A stretch of 64,000 nucleotides of DNA from VAZQ01 sp963807865 (GTDB taxonomy: Bacteria > Pseudomonadota > Alphaproteobacteria > Rhizobiales > Xanthobacteraceae), in assembly GCA_963807865.1 (NCBI GenBank), contig CAWEDK010000009.1, forward strand, positions 186,001 to 250,000, written 5' to 3'. A model generated the notes under the pieces. The model was given only the letters and a program-made list of their open reading frames with translations, made no database searches and was not told where the DNA came from. Numbering within the stretch: the stretch's first letter is position 1; each line of letters starts with the position of its first letter. The position numbers and the translations under genes are program-made. Below are positions 48,019 through 55,779 of the stretch, piece by piece.

Positions 48019-49095
48019 ATGCCGGCTTACAACATCCTGATTCTGGGCGCGGCCTACGGCTCGCTTCTGGCCTCCAAAATGCTGTTCGGCGGCCATAAGA
48101 TTCATCACATCTGCCTGCCCGCCGAAGCCGACCTGATCAACGCCGAGGGCTTCCGGGTCCGCCTGCCGGTCAAGGGCCGCAAGGACCCGGTGGTGCTCGA
48201 TTCGACCAAGCTGCCCGGCAAGGTGACGGCGGGCGGCGCGCAGGGCGTCAATCCGGCTGACTACGACCTGATCGGCCTTGCGATGCAGGAGCCGCAGTAC
48301 CGCTCGCCGGGCGTGCGCGAGCTGTTGGATGCGGTGGCGAAGTCGCGCGTGCCCTGCATGTCGATCATGAACATGCCGCCGCTGCCCTACGTGAAGCGCA
48401 TCCCCGGCCTGAACTACGACGCGCTCAAGCCCGCCTATACCGATCCGACCGTGTGGGACAATTTCGATCCCGCCTGCCTGACGCTATGCAGCCCCGACCC
48501 GCAGGCGATCCGGCCGCCGGACGAGAAGGTCAACGTGCTGATGGTCACGCTGCCGACCAACTTCAAGGTCGCGAAGTTCGACAACGAGAAGGGCAACGTC
48601 ATCCTGCGCCAGCTCGAGCAGGAGATCGACGCGGTGCGCTTCGATCCGGGTGACGGCAGCAAGATCGAGCTGCCGGTCAAGCTGCGGGTGCACGACTCGA
48701 TCTTCGTGCCGCTCGCAAAGTGGTCGATGCTGCTCGCCGGTAACTACCGCTGCGTCACCGAGGACGGCATGCGGACCGCCCAGGAGGCGGTGCACAGCGA
48801 CATCGAGACGTCGCGCTCGGTCTACAACTTCGTGTTCGATCTCTGCGTCAAGCTCGGCGCTTCGCCGAGCGACCTCGTGCCGTTCGAGAAATATGCCGCC
48901 GCCGCGCAGAGCCTCGTCCGCCCGGCCTCGGCCGCGCGCGCGTTGCAGAACGGCGCGCCGAACATCGAGCGCGCCGACAAGCTGGTGCAGCTCATCGCCA
49001 AGCAGAAGGGCTTAAGCCACCCGGCGATCGACGCGCAGGTCGCGCTGGTCGACCGGCGGATCGAGGCCAATCGCAAGAAGGCCGCAGCGGCGTAG
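48019..49095 (+). CDS. Rossmann-fold protein, ketopantoate reductase-like
   Basis: This 358-residue cytoplasmic protein starts with a dinucleotide-binding beta-alpha-beta motif (ILILGAAYGSLLASKMLFGG, glycines at about 10, 14 and 24-25) as in the ApbA/PanE family. It lacks the usual family length and the typical substrate lysine region could not be placed with certainty. The later part includes VKLRVHDSIFVPLAKWSMLL and a Lys/Ala-rich end. I cannot name the substrate. It is intact, with 10 bases between a GGTGCGG site and the ATG, and is transcribed alone. Confidence 0.65.
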   Translation: MPAYNILILGAAYGSLLASKMLFGGHKIHHICLPAEADLINAEGFRVRLPVKGRKDPVVLDSTKLPGKVTAGGAQGVNPADYDLIGLAMQEPQYRSPGVRELLDAVAKSRVPCMSIMNMPPLPYVKRIPGLNYDALKPAYTDPTVWDNFDPACLTLCSPDPQAIRPPDEKVNVLMVTLPTNFKVAKFDNEKGNVILRQLEQEIDAVRFDPGDGSKIELPVKLRVHDSIFVPLAKWSMLLAGNYRCVTEDGMRTAQEAVHSDIETSRSVYNFVFDLCVKLGASPSDLVPFEKYAAAAQSLVRPASAARALQNGAPNIERADKLVQLIAKQKGLSHPAIDAQVALVDRRIEANRKKAAAA

Positions 49096-49116
49096 CTTGG
49101 CGCGGCGAACGGCATT

Positions 49117-49212
49117 GTAGGGTGGGCTAAGGCGCGAAGCGCCGAGCCCACCAACCATTCGCGAGATTCGATTACAGGTAGACGTGGGCACGCTTCGCTT
49201 TGCCCACCCTAC
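49117..49212. repeat. Intergenic inverted repeat, GTAGGGTGGGC type
   Basis: Ends GTAGGGTGGGC and GCCCACCCTAC are perfect reverse complements 96 bases apart, with internal stems (GGCGCGAAGCGCC, and GTGGGCACGCTTCGC against the right side). Such elements recur widely in Bradyrhizobium-like genomes. It lies between the Rossmann protein and the RidA gene. Confidence 0.8.
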
Positions 49213-49263
49213 GCTTGCTTTGGTCGTGTAGCGTCGCTCCGACATCGCCAGAAGGAGTAGGCC

Positions 49264-49712
49264 ATGAAGATTTCGGCAATTGCGCTGTCGCTTCTCGTGA
49301 GTTCTGCTGCTCCTCACGAGTCAACCGCGCGCAGAGTCTTTGGAGTACTTTGGAAATCCGGTGCGCGGCGCGCCAGTGTCGAGTGCGGTGAAGGTTGGCA
49401 AGTCGTTGTTTGTCTCGGGCATGCCGGCGTTTGACCGCAATGGCAAAATCGCCGTCGGCGACTTCCCTGCTCAAATGAAGCAGGTCATGGACAATTTAGC
49501 TCGTATCTTGATCGCCGCCGGGGCTGATTGGGGCCGCGTTGTGAAAACCAACGTGTACCTTGTGCGTGCCAGCGACATTGCAGAAATGAACCGCATCTAC
49601 GAGTTCGTATTTCATGCAGGGACAATATCCCGCGCGCACGACCGTCATCGTGGCCGGGTTGCCGCACCCTGATTTCCTCCTGGAGATCGACTGCGAAGCG
49701 CAATTGCAATAA
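49264..49712 (+). CDS. RidA family protein with signal peptide (two frameshifts)
   Basis: This YjgF/YER057c/UK114 (RidA) fold protein belongs to a family whose cytoplasmic members deaminate reactive enamines. The corrected 148 residues start with a leader (MKISAIALSLLV then LLLLTSQPRAE), suggesting export, which is unusual for RidA. The domain shows EYFGNPVRGAPVSSAVKVG, LFVSGMPAF, QMKQVMDNLARILIAAGADW and VVKTNVYLV. It ends with GQYPARTTVIVAGLPHPDFL and a terminal LLEIDCEA. Net +1 shifts lie near 49302 and 49621. It is a single gene before a 280-base gap. Confidence 0.82.
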
Positions 49713-49869
49713 CTCGCCACGATCATATCGGGCCTTTCGTCGACGTGAGCGCAGGCCTTCGAAGAGTTGACGGCAGGCGCAAGCCGAGCATTGAAAAGCG
49801 ATGTCTGGTTCGCTCCGCTGTTGGAGTGCCGGCCTAAGTCCAGCCGCGCCAGCCGAAGGAGGAGGCGTG

Positions 49870-49980
49870 ATGGATAAGAACCCCAAGGACGCAGCGTCGC
49901 AACTGATGTAGGGTCGTTGCCTGGAAGTCGCCTCGGCGTCGGACGAGAACTCCAAAGTGTCGATGGTCCGAGGCACTTGA
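49870..49980 (+). pseudogene. Small ORF of 36 codons with an in-frame TAG
   Basis: A strong ribosome-binding site (AAGGAGGAGG) sits 4 bases before ATG 49870. The frame reads MDKNPKDAASQLM, then TAG at 49909-49911, then continues in the same frame as GRCLEVASASDENSKVSM and VRGT to a TGA at 49978. Both parts have protein-like composition, so this looks like a small gene of about 36 residues interrupted by a nonsense change or base error. I do not recognise a family. It lies 12 bases before the bPH2 gene. Confidence 0.45.
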
Positions 49981-49992
49981 GGGAGCGACAAC

Positions 49993-50451
49993 ATGAGCTA
50001 CGTTGAACGTGTCCTACAGCCTGGCGAGCAGGTCCGGCACATCTCGTCAATTCATTGGATCGCGCTCTGGCCCGGCGCCGCGGTTGCCCTCCTCGCGGTC
50101 GCTGCCTACTGGTTCAGCGATGCGCGTTACCTGCCGAAAGTCTGGCAGTATGCGGCGTACGCGCTCGCGATCTTTGCCGTCTTTCTTCTGGCCAAGGAAT
50201 GGTACCAGTGGTGGATCACCGAGATCGCGGTCACCAACCGCCGCGTCATCTACAAGCGAGGCCTGGTCCGGCTGCAGACCAACGAAATGAACATGGACAA
50301 AGTCGAGAGTGTCCAGGTCAATCAGTCGGTCCTCGGGCGCATGTTCGACTTTGGCACCGTGAAGATTCTCGGCACCGGCGAAGGCTTCGAGGCGCTAAAG
50401 AACATTGCGGGTCCGATTGAGCTGCGAAATTGCATCATCGCCGGCGCCTGA
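49993..50451 (+). CDS. PH domain-containing membrane protein (bPH2)
   Basis: This 152-residue inner-membrane protein has two hydrophobic helices (about 20-45 and 55-72). A bacterial PH-like domain follows (WITEIAVTNRRVIYKRGLV, NEMNMDKVESVQVNQSVLGR, FGTVKILGTGEGFE). The family is widespread and presumed to mediate membrane-associated protein binding. The ATG follows GAGGGAG. It is intact and directly follows the broken small ORF. Confidence 0.87.
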   Translation: MSYVERVLQPGEQVRHISSIHWIALWPGAAVALLAVAAYWFSDARYLPKVWQYAAYALAIFAVFLLAKEWYQWWITEIAVTNRRVIYKRGLVRLQTNEMNMDKVESVQVNQSVLGRMFDFGTVKILGTGEGFEALKNIAGPIELRNCIIAGA

Positions 50452-50871
50452 AGTTTCGGCGAGTCTCACCCGGCTCGCGGTGGATGATGGCTTGTGCCGC
50501 CAAGCGGTCGCTTGACCTCGCACGAGGGTGTAGTGCGCTTGTCCATGACAGTTCATGGACGATGCGACCCATTGCACTCCACGCAATTCATCGTCGCTAT
50601 TTTCGGCCAACCACACCTGCGAGTGGTTGTCCGAGGCAACCATAACGACGCTCGTGACCCTGTCTCTTCAGGCTGGCAATCGGCGCATCGCCGGAACGCA
50701 TGTACCTGGCCAACGCTCCATTCTCATTATTTCACAAAAAAGTTTTGGAAATGTGCCGATCCGTGCGATGCTGAGTGCGGGATAGATCCGATTAACGCCA
50801 GGATCGATTCAAATCAAAATCGACAGTCCGAAGGAAAGTAACGGGAGGTAAGGCAGCAAAGGAGGAGCGTC
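50452..50871. other. 420-base gap without a supported gene
   Basis: Open frames here are short, with no family-like motif or ribosome-binding site, and the sequence is AT-richer than the genes around it. It must hold the promoter of the DUF2092 gene at 50872, whose ATG has GGAGG at 50861-50865. I see no repeat, RNA gene or terminator hairpin. Confidence 0.5.
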
Positions 50872-51648
50872 ATGACATTCACCACGTCCACGAAGGCTTC
50901 GGCTATCGTTATCGCGCTATCTACGATGATGGGGATGTCCAGCGCCTGCGCTGATGAGGCTCAAGCCAAAAGCATACTCAAGGCGATGTCCGACTACATC
51001 GCCTCACAGAAAGCCATATCGTTCGATTTCAATTCATACCTCGAAGTCGTCACCAAGCAGGATCAGAAGCTCGGGCTGGCAAGCTCTGGAACGGTGACCC
51101 TCAATCGCCCTGACAAGCTTCGCGCTACGCGTACGGGCGGCTTCGCGAATGTCGAATTGGTGTTCGATGGAAAAACCCTGACGCTGCTTGGCAAGAGCGC
51201 GAAAGCATACGCTCAGGTCGATGTGCCTGGAACGATCGATCATCTGGTCGACGAGTTGCGAAACAAATACCAGCGACCGGTGCCGGCTGCGGATTTGCTG
51301 ATGTCGGATCCCTACGGTCAGCTGATGCCTGAGGTCGTGGACACCAAGGACCTTGGAAGTGGTGTGATCCGCGGCGTCGAGTGCGATCACCTTGCCTTCC
51401 GAACGAACGAGGTGGATTGGCAGATCTGGGTTGCGCAGGGCAAGCAACCCTATCCGTGCCGTTATGTCATCACGAGCAAGAAGGTGCAGGGATCTCCGCA
51501 ATACACCATCGACGTCAGGTCATGGAGGACGGGCGCGCAAGTGAAGTCGGGATTCAGCGCGGAGATTCCGGCGGGCGCCAAGAAGGTGAACCCGGGCGAC
51601 GTCCCGAATTTTGACGAGTTGGCCGGCATTTACGCGGTCAAGCAGTGA
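50872..51648 (+). CDS. DUF2092 exported protein
   Basis: This 258-residue periplasmic protein of the DUF2092 family has a LolA-like fold and possible lipid- or lipoprotein-carrier role. It has a signal peptide ending near SACADEA. The mature part has LKAMSDYIASQKAISFDFNS, VTLNRPDKLRATRTGGFANV, VFDGKTLTLLGKSAKAYAQV and CDHLAFRTNEVDWQIWVAQG. It ends with a short PNFDELAGIYAV. The frame is intact. A small exported protein gene follows by 15 bases, so the two are likely co-transcribed. Confidence 0.85.
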   Translation: MTFTTSTKASAIVIALSTMMGMSSACADEAQAKSILKAMSDYIASQKAISFDFNSYLEVVTKQDQKLGLASSGTVTLNRPDKLRATRTGGFANVELVFDGKTLTLLGKSAKAYAQVDVPGTIDHLVDELRNKYQRPVPAADLLMSDPYGQLMPEVVDTKDLGSGVIRGVECDHLAFRTNEVDWQIWVAQGKQPYPCRYVITSKKVQGSPQYTIDVRSWRTGAQVKSGFSAEIPAGAKKVNPGDVPNFDELAGIYAVKQ

Positions 51649-51663
51649 AAGGGAGCTCGTATC

Positions 51664-51849
51664 ATGTTCAAGAGCATTGGTATTCTTGCGCTGGCGGCAC
51701 TCATCGGAATCGCCTGTCTCGGATTTGGCGAGCGGTTCGTGGTTCCTGGCGTTGACGGGTTCGTGTCGACGGCCGCGGCCGAAGTTGGCCGCCCGCTGAC
51801 GCCCGTCAGCGTCGCCGGCAGCGCGCGGAGGTCTGCGCGGCGAGACTGA
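51664..51849 (+). CDS. Small exported protein downstream of DUF2092
   Basis: This 61-residue predicted protein has a hydrophobic leader (IGILALAALIGIACLGFGER, about 4-23), then VVPGVDGFVSTAAAEVGRPL and a Ser/Arg-rich end. The gene has GGGAGCT 6-8 bases before its ATG. The last residues differ in character from the rest, so a frame error near 51815-51845 that shortens the gene is possible. Function is unknown; it probably accompanies DUF2092. Confidence 0.6.
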   Translation: MFKSIGILALAALIGIACLGFGERFVVPGVDGFVSTAAAEVGRPLTPVSVAGSARRSARRD

Positions 51850-52063
51850 TGCTGGTATCGCTATTGCCAGCGCGACGTAAGCAATTTCGTGGCAGAAACA
51901 TTCGCGATCTGATCCCTCGCGAGCTCGGCGGCCGGGGCACCCTCGACTTCGCCGCGGATGGCGTTTGCTGCAATTTCGATATTCCGCTCGTGGCCATACG
52001 TGAGGGGCCGGGCGAACGCGACAAGCCGCGCATGCACACGCGAGCTGATTTAATCTCCCGAAC

Positions 52064-52549
52064 TCAGTTGTCCGGCAGCGCGAGGAAGATCAGCACTGCG
52101 GCGATAACCATGACGAAACGGTATGCGCTCGGCACGCCGTTCCACTGCTGCGACTGCCACATGCCGAACCATTCACCGCCGATCGTCATGAATCCGACCT
52201 GCCAAAGCAGGAAGCCGAGCGTGAGCCCGAGCACCGCGATCGTTTTCGCTCGGTTGAATGCAGCGGCGTCGCTGCGGACATGGCGGGCAAGCTGGAATGC
52301 GCCGACCCAGCACAACACCGCGATGGCGCCCTCGGTCGCGATGATGAGCGCATAGGCGGCGCTGTGCAGCGCCGGATCGGTGATGGCGCGGTACCTGATG
52401 TCGGAGAACGGGAAGATCGTATCCATCGACAGCACGTGCTGCACGAACAGAAAATTGGTGTGGTAGTCGGTCAGATTTCCGAATGTGACGATGCTGGCGA
52501 ACAGCGCAATGGCAGCGACCATCACAACCTTGGCCGCTCGGATCGGCAT
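52064..52549 (-). CDS. DUF2165 membrane protein
   Basis: This 161-residue inner-membrane protein has four predicted helices. The pattern NLTDYHTNFLFVQHVLSMDT after the first helix, with FPFSDIRYRAI, and the later helix FLLWQVGFMTIGGEWFGMWQ match DUF2165 proteins. Function is unknown. It is divergent from the Bug receptor gene at 52697, with a 148-base gap that contains an 8-base inverted repeat (52640-52677). Confidence 0.83.
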   Translation of the reverse strand: MPIRAAKVVMVAAIALFASIVTFGNLTDYHTNFLFVQHVLSMDTIFPFSDIRYRAITDPALHSAAYALIIATEGAIAVLCWVGAFQLARHVRSDAAAFNRAKTIAVLGLTLGFLLWQVGFMTIGGEWFGMWQSQQWNGVPSAYRFVMVIAAVLIFLALPDN

Positions 52550-52639
52550 GACGGGTTCTCCTGTCCGGCGTCGTGAAGACCGGCTGGTATCCTAACTCAA
52601 GTCGCGTCGGCGAGTCCGTCGGGGCAACAGACGCAGCCC

Positions 52640-52677
52640 CTTGTCACCTGCGACCGCGCTGCCGATGATGTGACAAG
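52640..52677. promoter_or_regulatory. Inverted repeat in a divergent promoter region
   Basis: Perfect 8-base arms CTTGTCAC and GTGACAAG lie 22 bases apart, 20 bases upstream of the Bug receptor ATG. It is a candidate operator or leader hairpin. The long spacer makes a single-dimer site less likely. Confidence 0.4.
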
Positions 52678-52696
52678 TGGACGGAGGGTGCAGCCC

Positions 52697-53725
52697 ATGA
52701 TCACGGCGCGTCGGGTGGTTCTGTTGTCGCTTGCCTTCGGCCTCGCCGTATCGGCATCGCCGGGGTGGGCGCAGGATGCCGAGAGGGCCTTCTACGCCGG
52801 CAAAACCGTGCGGATGATCGTGGGCTCCGGCACCGGCGGCGGCTACGACATCTTCTCGCGCATGATCGCGCCTTATCTGTCCAGGGTGCTGGGCACGACC
52901 GTCATCGTCGAGAACCAGCCGGGCGCCGGCGGCCTCGTTGCGCTCAATCGGTTGTACGTGGCGCCGCCCGACGGTTTGCAGATCTCGCTCTCCAACGGCA
53001 CCAGCGCCGCCTTCGCCCAACTCACCGATCAGTCGGGTGTGCGTTACGATCTCACCAAGTTCAGTTTCCTCGCAACAGTCGGTGCGCCGCCCGGGCTTTG
53101 GCTGGTGGGGCCGGAGTCTCCCGTCCGGGAGGTCCAGCAGGCGATCGATGCGCGGACCAAGTGGCGATGGGCCTCTTCGGGCGGAATGTCCGGGCTCGGC
53201 ATCGGGGCCGCCTTCACCTGCGAGGCGCTCAAGCTCGATTGCCATGTCGTGCAGGGATACAAGGGCAGCGCCGACGCCGGGCTTGCGGTCACGCGCGGTG
53301 AGATGGACGCGCTCTATGTGCCGGAATCATCCGCCAACAACTTCGTGAAGGCCAAGCAGAACTGGGCGCTGGCGACGGTGTCGCGCACCAAGTCGCGCTT
53401 CTTCCAGGACCGGCCGACCATTTTCGAGGCGGCCAGGATGGATGCGGACGCGACATGGGTGATGGACTTCCTCGCCAATGTCGAAAAGCTCGGCCGCATC
53501 CTGATTGCGCCGCCCGGAATTCCCGCGCCACGGCTCGCCTTCCTGCAGGAGGCGGTCAAGCAGACCCTGCACAACCCGCAGCTCATCGCCGACGGCGAGA
53601 AGGCCGAACGGATCGTCGAATATCTCGATCCCGCCAGCACCCAGCAGAACGCCGTCGCGGTCATCGGCAGCGTCACGCCCGAACAGAAGGCGCGCGTCCT
53701 GAAAATCGTGTCGGGAGCGAAATAG
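52697..53725 (+). CDS. Bug family tripartite tricarboxylate transporter receptor
   Basis: This periplasmic solute-binding protein (342 residues) is in the TctC/Bug family. The signal peptide VVLLSLAFGLAVSASPGWAQ is followed by FYAGKTVRMIVGSGTGGGYD, which shows the GGGYDIFSRM variant typical of one Bug subgroup, and by VIVENQPGAGGLVALNRLY. ATG 52697 has GGAGGG 8 bases upstream. No TctA/TctB genes are adjacent. It is the second Bug protein in the window and is clearly divergent from the first (33833-34816). Confidence 0.88.
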   Translation: MITARRVVLLSLAFGLAVSASPGWAQDAERAFYAGKTVRMIVGSGTGGGYDIFSRMIAPYLSRVLGTTVIVENQPGAGGLVALNRLYVAPPDGLQISLSNGTSAAFAQLTDQSGVRYDLTKFSFLATVGAPPGLWLVGPESPVREVQQAIDARTKWRWASSGGMSGLGIGAAFTCEALKLDCHVVQGYKGSADAGLAVTRGEMDALYVPESSANNFVKAKQNWALATVSRTKSRFFQDRPTIFEAARMDADATWVMDFLANVEKLGRILIAPPGIPAPRLAFLQEAVKQTLHNPQLIADGEKAERIVEYLDPASTQQNAVAVIGSVTPEQKARVLKIVSGAK

Positions 53726-54142
53726 TCCGGCCGCGCGCGGTCGAATCGTCTATTTCTACCGGTCATCGAGCCCGGGAATTGCTCCACGTCGCATAGTGAC
53801 ATGGCGGGCACAGGGGCGCGGCATTCGTTCGGTGCCGGGCGAGTTTGTGCAAAAAACTGGCAACGTGTGTTCCGTTGCATCTTGTCATCTTGAAGAGTTG
53901 CTAGGCCGGTTTGCGGAGGCCGATGTAACTCCTTGGCAACACAGCACTCCATTCTTTTCCAATTCGTGACATTTGCTCAAAAAGGCGGCAACTGCGCACG
54001 TTTTGAAGTTTTCAAACTCCTTCACCTGCCGTTAACTGACATTCACAAGACGGCGCCGAAGCGCGCCACACGGGGCAAATTCAACGTGGGGATTGTTCGA
54101 ACCTCGCCGAGCCGGGCGGCGTTCGACACAAAGGGGCAGAAG
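53726..54142. other. 417-base upstream region of the porin gene
   Basis: No gene is supported here. A small symmetrical site TTTGAAGTTTTCAAA lies at about 54001-54015, and AT-rich stretches appear after 53830. The region probably holds the promoter and a long untranslated leader of the TorF-type porin. The porin ATG follows AGGGGCAGAAG. No tRNA or riboswitch was recognised. Confidence 0.45.
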
Positions 54143-55147
54143 ATGAAAAAGTTTTTCTTAACGGCCGTCGCCGTCGCTGCGCTCGCAACGCCGGCACTGG
54201 CAGCCGACCTCAAGGCGATCAAGAAGGCGCCGACCGGCGCCGGAACAGACCGTGTGGGATGTCGCGTTCGGTGCGGTGCTGACCTCGGACTATAACTTCC
54301 GCGGCATCACCCAGTCGAACCACAAGCCGGCGGTGATCGCGTACTTCGAGCCGCGTTACAATCCGTGGAAGGACCTGCAGTTCTACGCCGGCATGGGTGC
54401 GGCGAGCATCAGCTTCCCGAACCGGGCCGCGGCGGAAGTCGACTTCTATGCCGGTATCCGGCCGACCTTCGGCGCTCTCGCGCTCGATTTCGGCGCCTGG
54501 TACTACTGGTATCCGGGCGGGCAGTGCTTCAACGCCGCGCAAGGCGGCGACTGTGCCGACCAATGCCGATCCCGTCACGCTCGGCCTGCCAGTCAACGGC
54601 AACGTCATCAAGTCGAACCTGAGCTTCTGGGAAGTCTACGCCAAGGCGGCCCTGACGGTGAACGAGCAGATCACGATCGGCGGCGCGGCCTACTACTCGC
54701 CGTCCGTTCTGAACTCGGGCGCCGACGGCACCTTCGTGGTCGCCAACATCAAGTACACCGCTCCGAGCAGCGCGCTGCCGGCGGGTTTCGGGTTCTACGC
54801 CTCGGCCGAAATCGGCCACTGGTATCTCGGACACGTCGGACGCCTTCTACTGCACCGGCGCCGGCGGACCGTGCATCAATCCGTTCCCGAACGGCATTCC
54901 GTACAAGAGCTACACCACCTGGAACCTCGGCATCGGCTTCACCAAGAGCGTGTTCACTCTTGACCTGCGCTACTACGACACCAACCTGAGCGACGGCGAC
55001 TGCAACGCCTTCACCAGCGACCAGACTGCCCGCTTCACCGCGAGCTTCACCCCGATCAACATCGGCGGCTTCGGCTCCAGCTGGTGCGGTCAGTCCTTCA
55101 TCGTGTCGGGCAAGTTCGACCTGACGGCGCTCGCCAACCTGAAGTAA
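54143..55147 (+). CDS. TorF-type outer membrane porin (three frameshifts)
   Basis: This outer-membrane beta-barrel protein belongs to the TorF family of putative porins. The signal peptide (FFLTAVAVAALATPALA) is followed by WDVAFGAVLTSDYNFRGITQ, which is the family's N-terminal strand pattern. It has repeated aromatic strands (FGAWYYWYPGG, FWEVYAKAALTVNEQITIGG, YYDTNLSDGDCN) and ends VSGKFDLTALANLK with many paired cysteines. Net +1 shifts lie near 54241, 54555 and 54831; corrected length is 333. It is followed by a strong terminator. Confidence 0.86.
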
Positions 55148-55170
55148 GCGGCGGTTGGCATCAAACACCG

Positions 55171-55203
55171 GGCGGCGGCTCCTCAAGGGCCGCCGCCTGT
55201 TTG
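55171..55203 (+). terminator. Rho-independent terminator after the porin gene
   Basis: A perfect 9-base stem GGCGGCGGC / GCCGCCGCC with a 9-base loop is followed by TGTTTGATT. It lies 24 bases after the porin stop. Confidence 0.8.
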
Positions 55204-55221
55204 ATTCTCAGGCAGGTCGCA

Positions 55222-55758
55222 ATGGTGAGCCCGTGCCCATTCGTAACGCGGGTCTGCCCGTGCGAAATCCCGACCCCAAGCCTGAGACCAATCTCAAGAC
55301 CAGCCCTTGTTCTGGCCATGGCCGGCGCCGCTGGCGGCGCCGTCGCCATCGGGGCCATGGAATGGCTGTCGGACCACTTCGCCTTTCCGCTGATGTTCGT
55401 GCCGTTCGCGACCTCGATCGTGGTCGTCATGGGCTCGCCCGATGCCGAACCGGCGCAGCCGCGCGCACTGATCGGCGGTCATCTGGTTTCGACTCTGGTC
55501 GGCTTCGCGGTGCTGCAGGCGGCCGGGCCGGCGCCTTGGGCAGCCGCGGTCGCGGTCGGTCTCGCGATGGCGGCGATGCAGCTCACCCGGACGTTTCACC
55601 CGCCGGCCGGGATCGACCCGCTGGTGGTGGTCGTCAACGACATGGGCTGGCACTTCCTGCTTGCGCCGGTGGCGATCGGTGCCTGCCTGCTCGGCCTCTT
55701 CGCGTTCCTCTGGCACAACCTGATCCGGCGCGGCGCCTGGCCCCGCCGATGGTGGTGA
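55222..55758 (+). CDS. HPP family membrane protein
   Basis: This four-helix inner-membrane protein of about 178 residues is named for the HPP motif, here FHPPAGIDPLV. Other typical parts are FPLMFVPFATSIVVVMGSPDAEPAQPRALIGGH and LLAPVAIGACLLGLFAFLWH. A role in nitrite transport is reported for plastid homologues; the bacterial function is not established. ATG 55222 is the first plausible start; the N-terminal 30 residues are not family-like, so an ATG at 55318 is the alternative. It is convergent with the ABC transporter gene. Confidence 0.82.
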   Translation: MVSPCPFVTRVCPCEIPTPSLRPISRPALVLAMAGAAGGAVAIGAMEWLSDHFAFPLMFVPFATSIVVVMGSPDAEPAQPRALIGGHLVSTLVGFAVLQAAGPAPWAAAVAVGLAMAAMQLTRTFHPPAGIDPLVVVVNDMGWHFLLAPVAIGACLLGLFAFLWHNLIRRGAWPRRWW

Positions 55759-55779
55759 CCCCTCAAGAGATGGCCGGCG

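Noticed and set aside
50494..50841. A 115-residue reading in the 50.5-50.9 kb gap
   Set aside because: No ribosome-binding site, no family-like segment and atypical composition; not supported as a gene.
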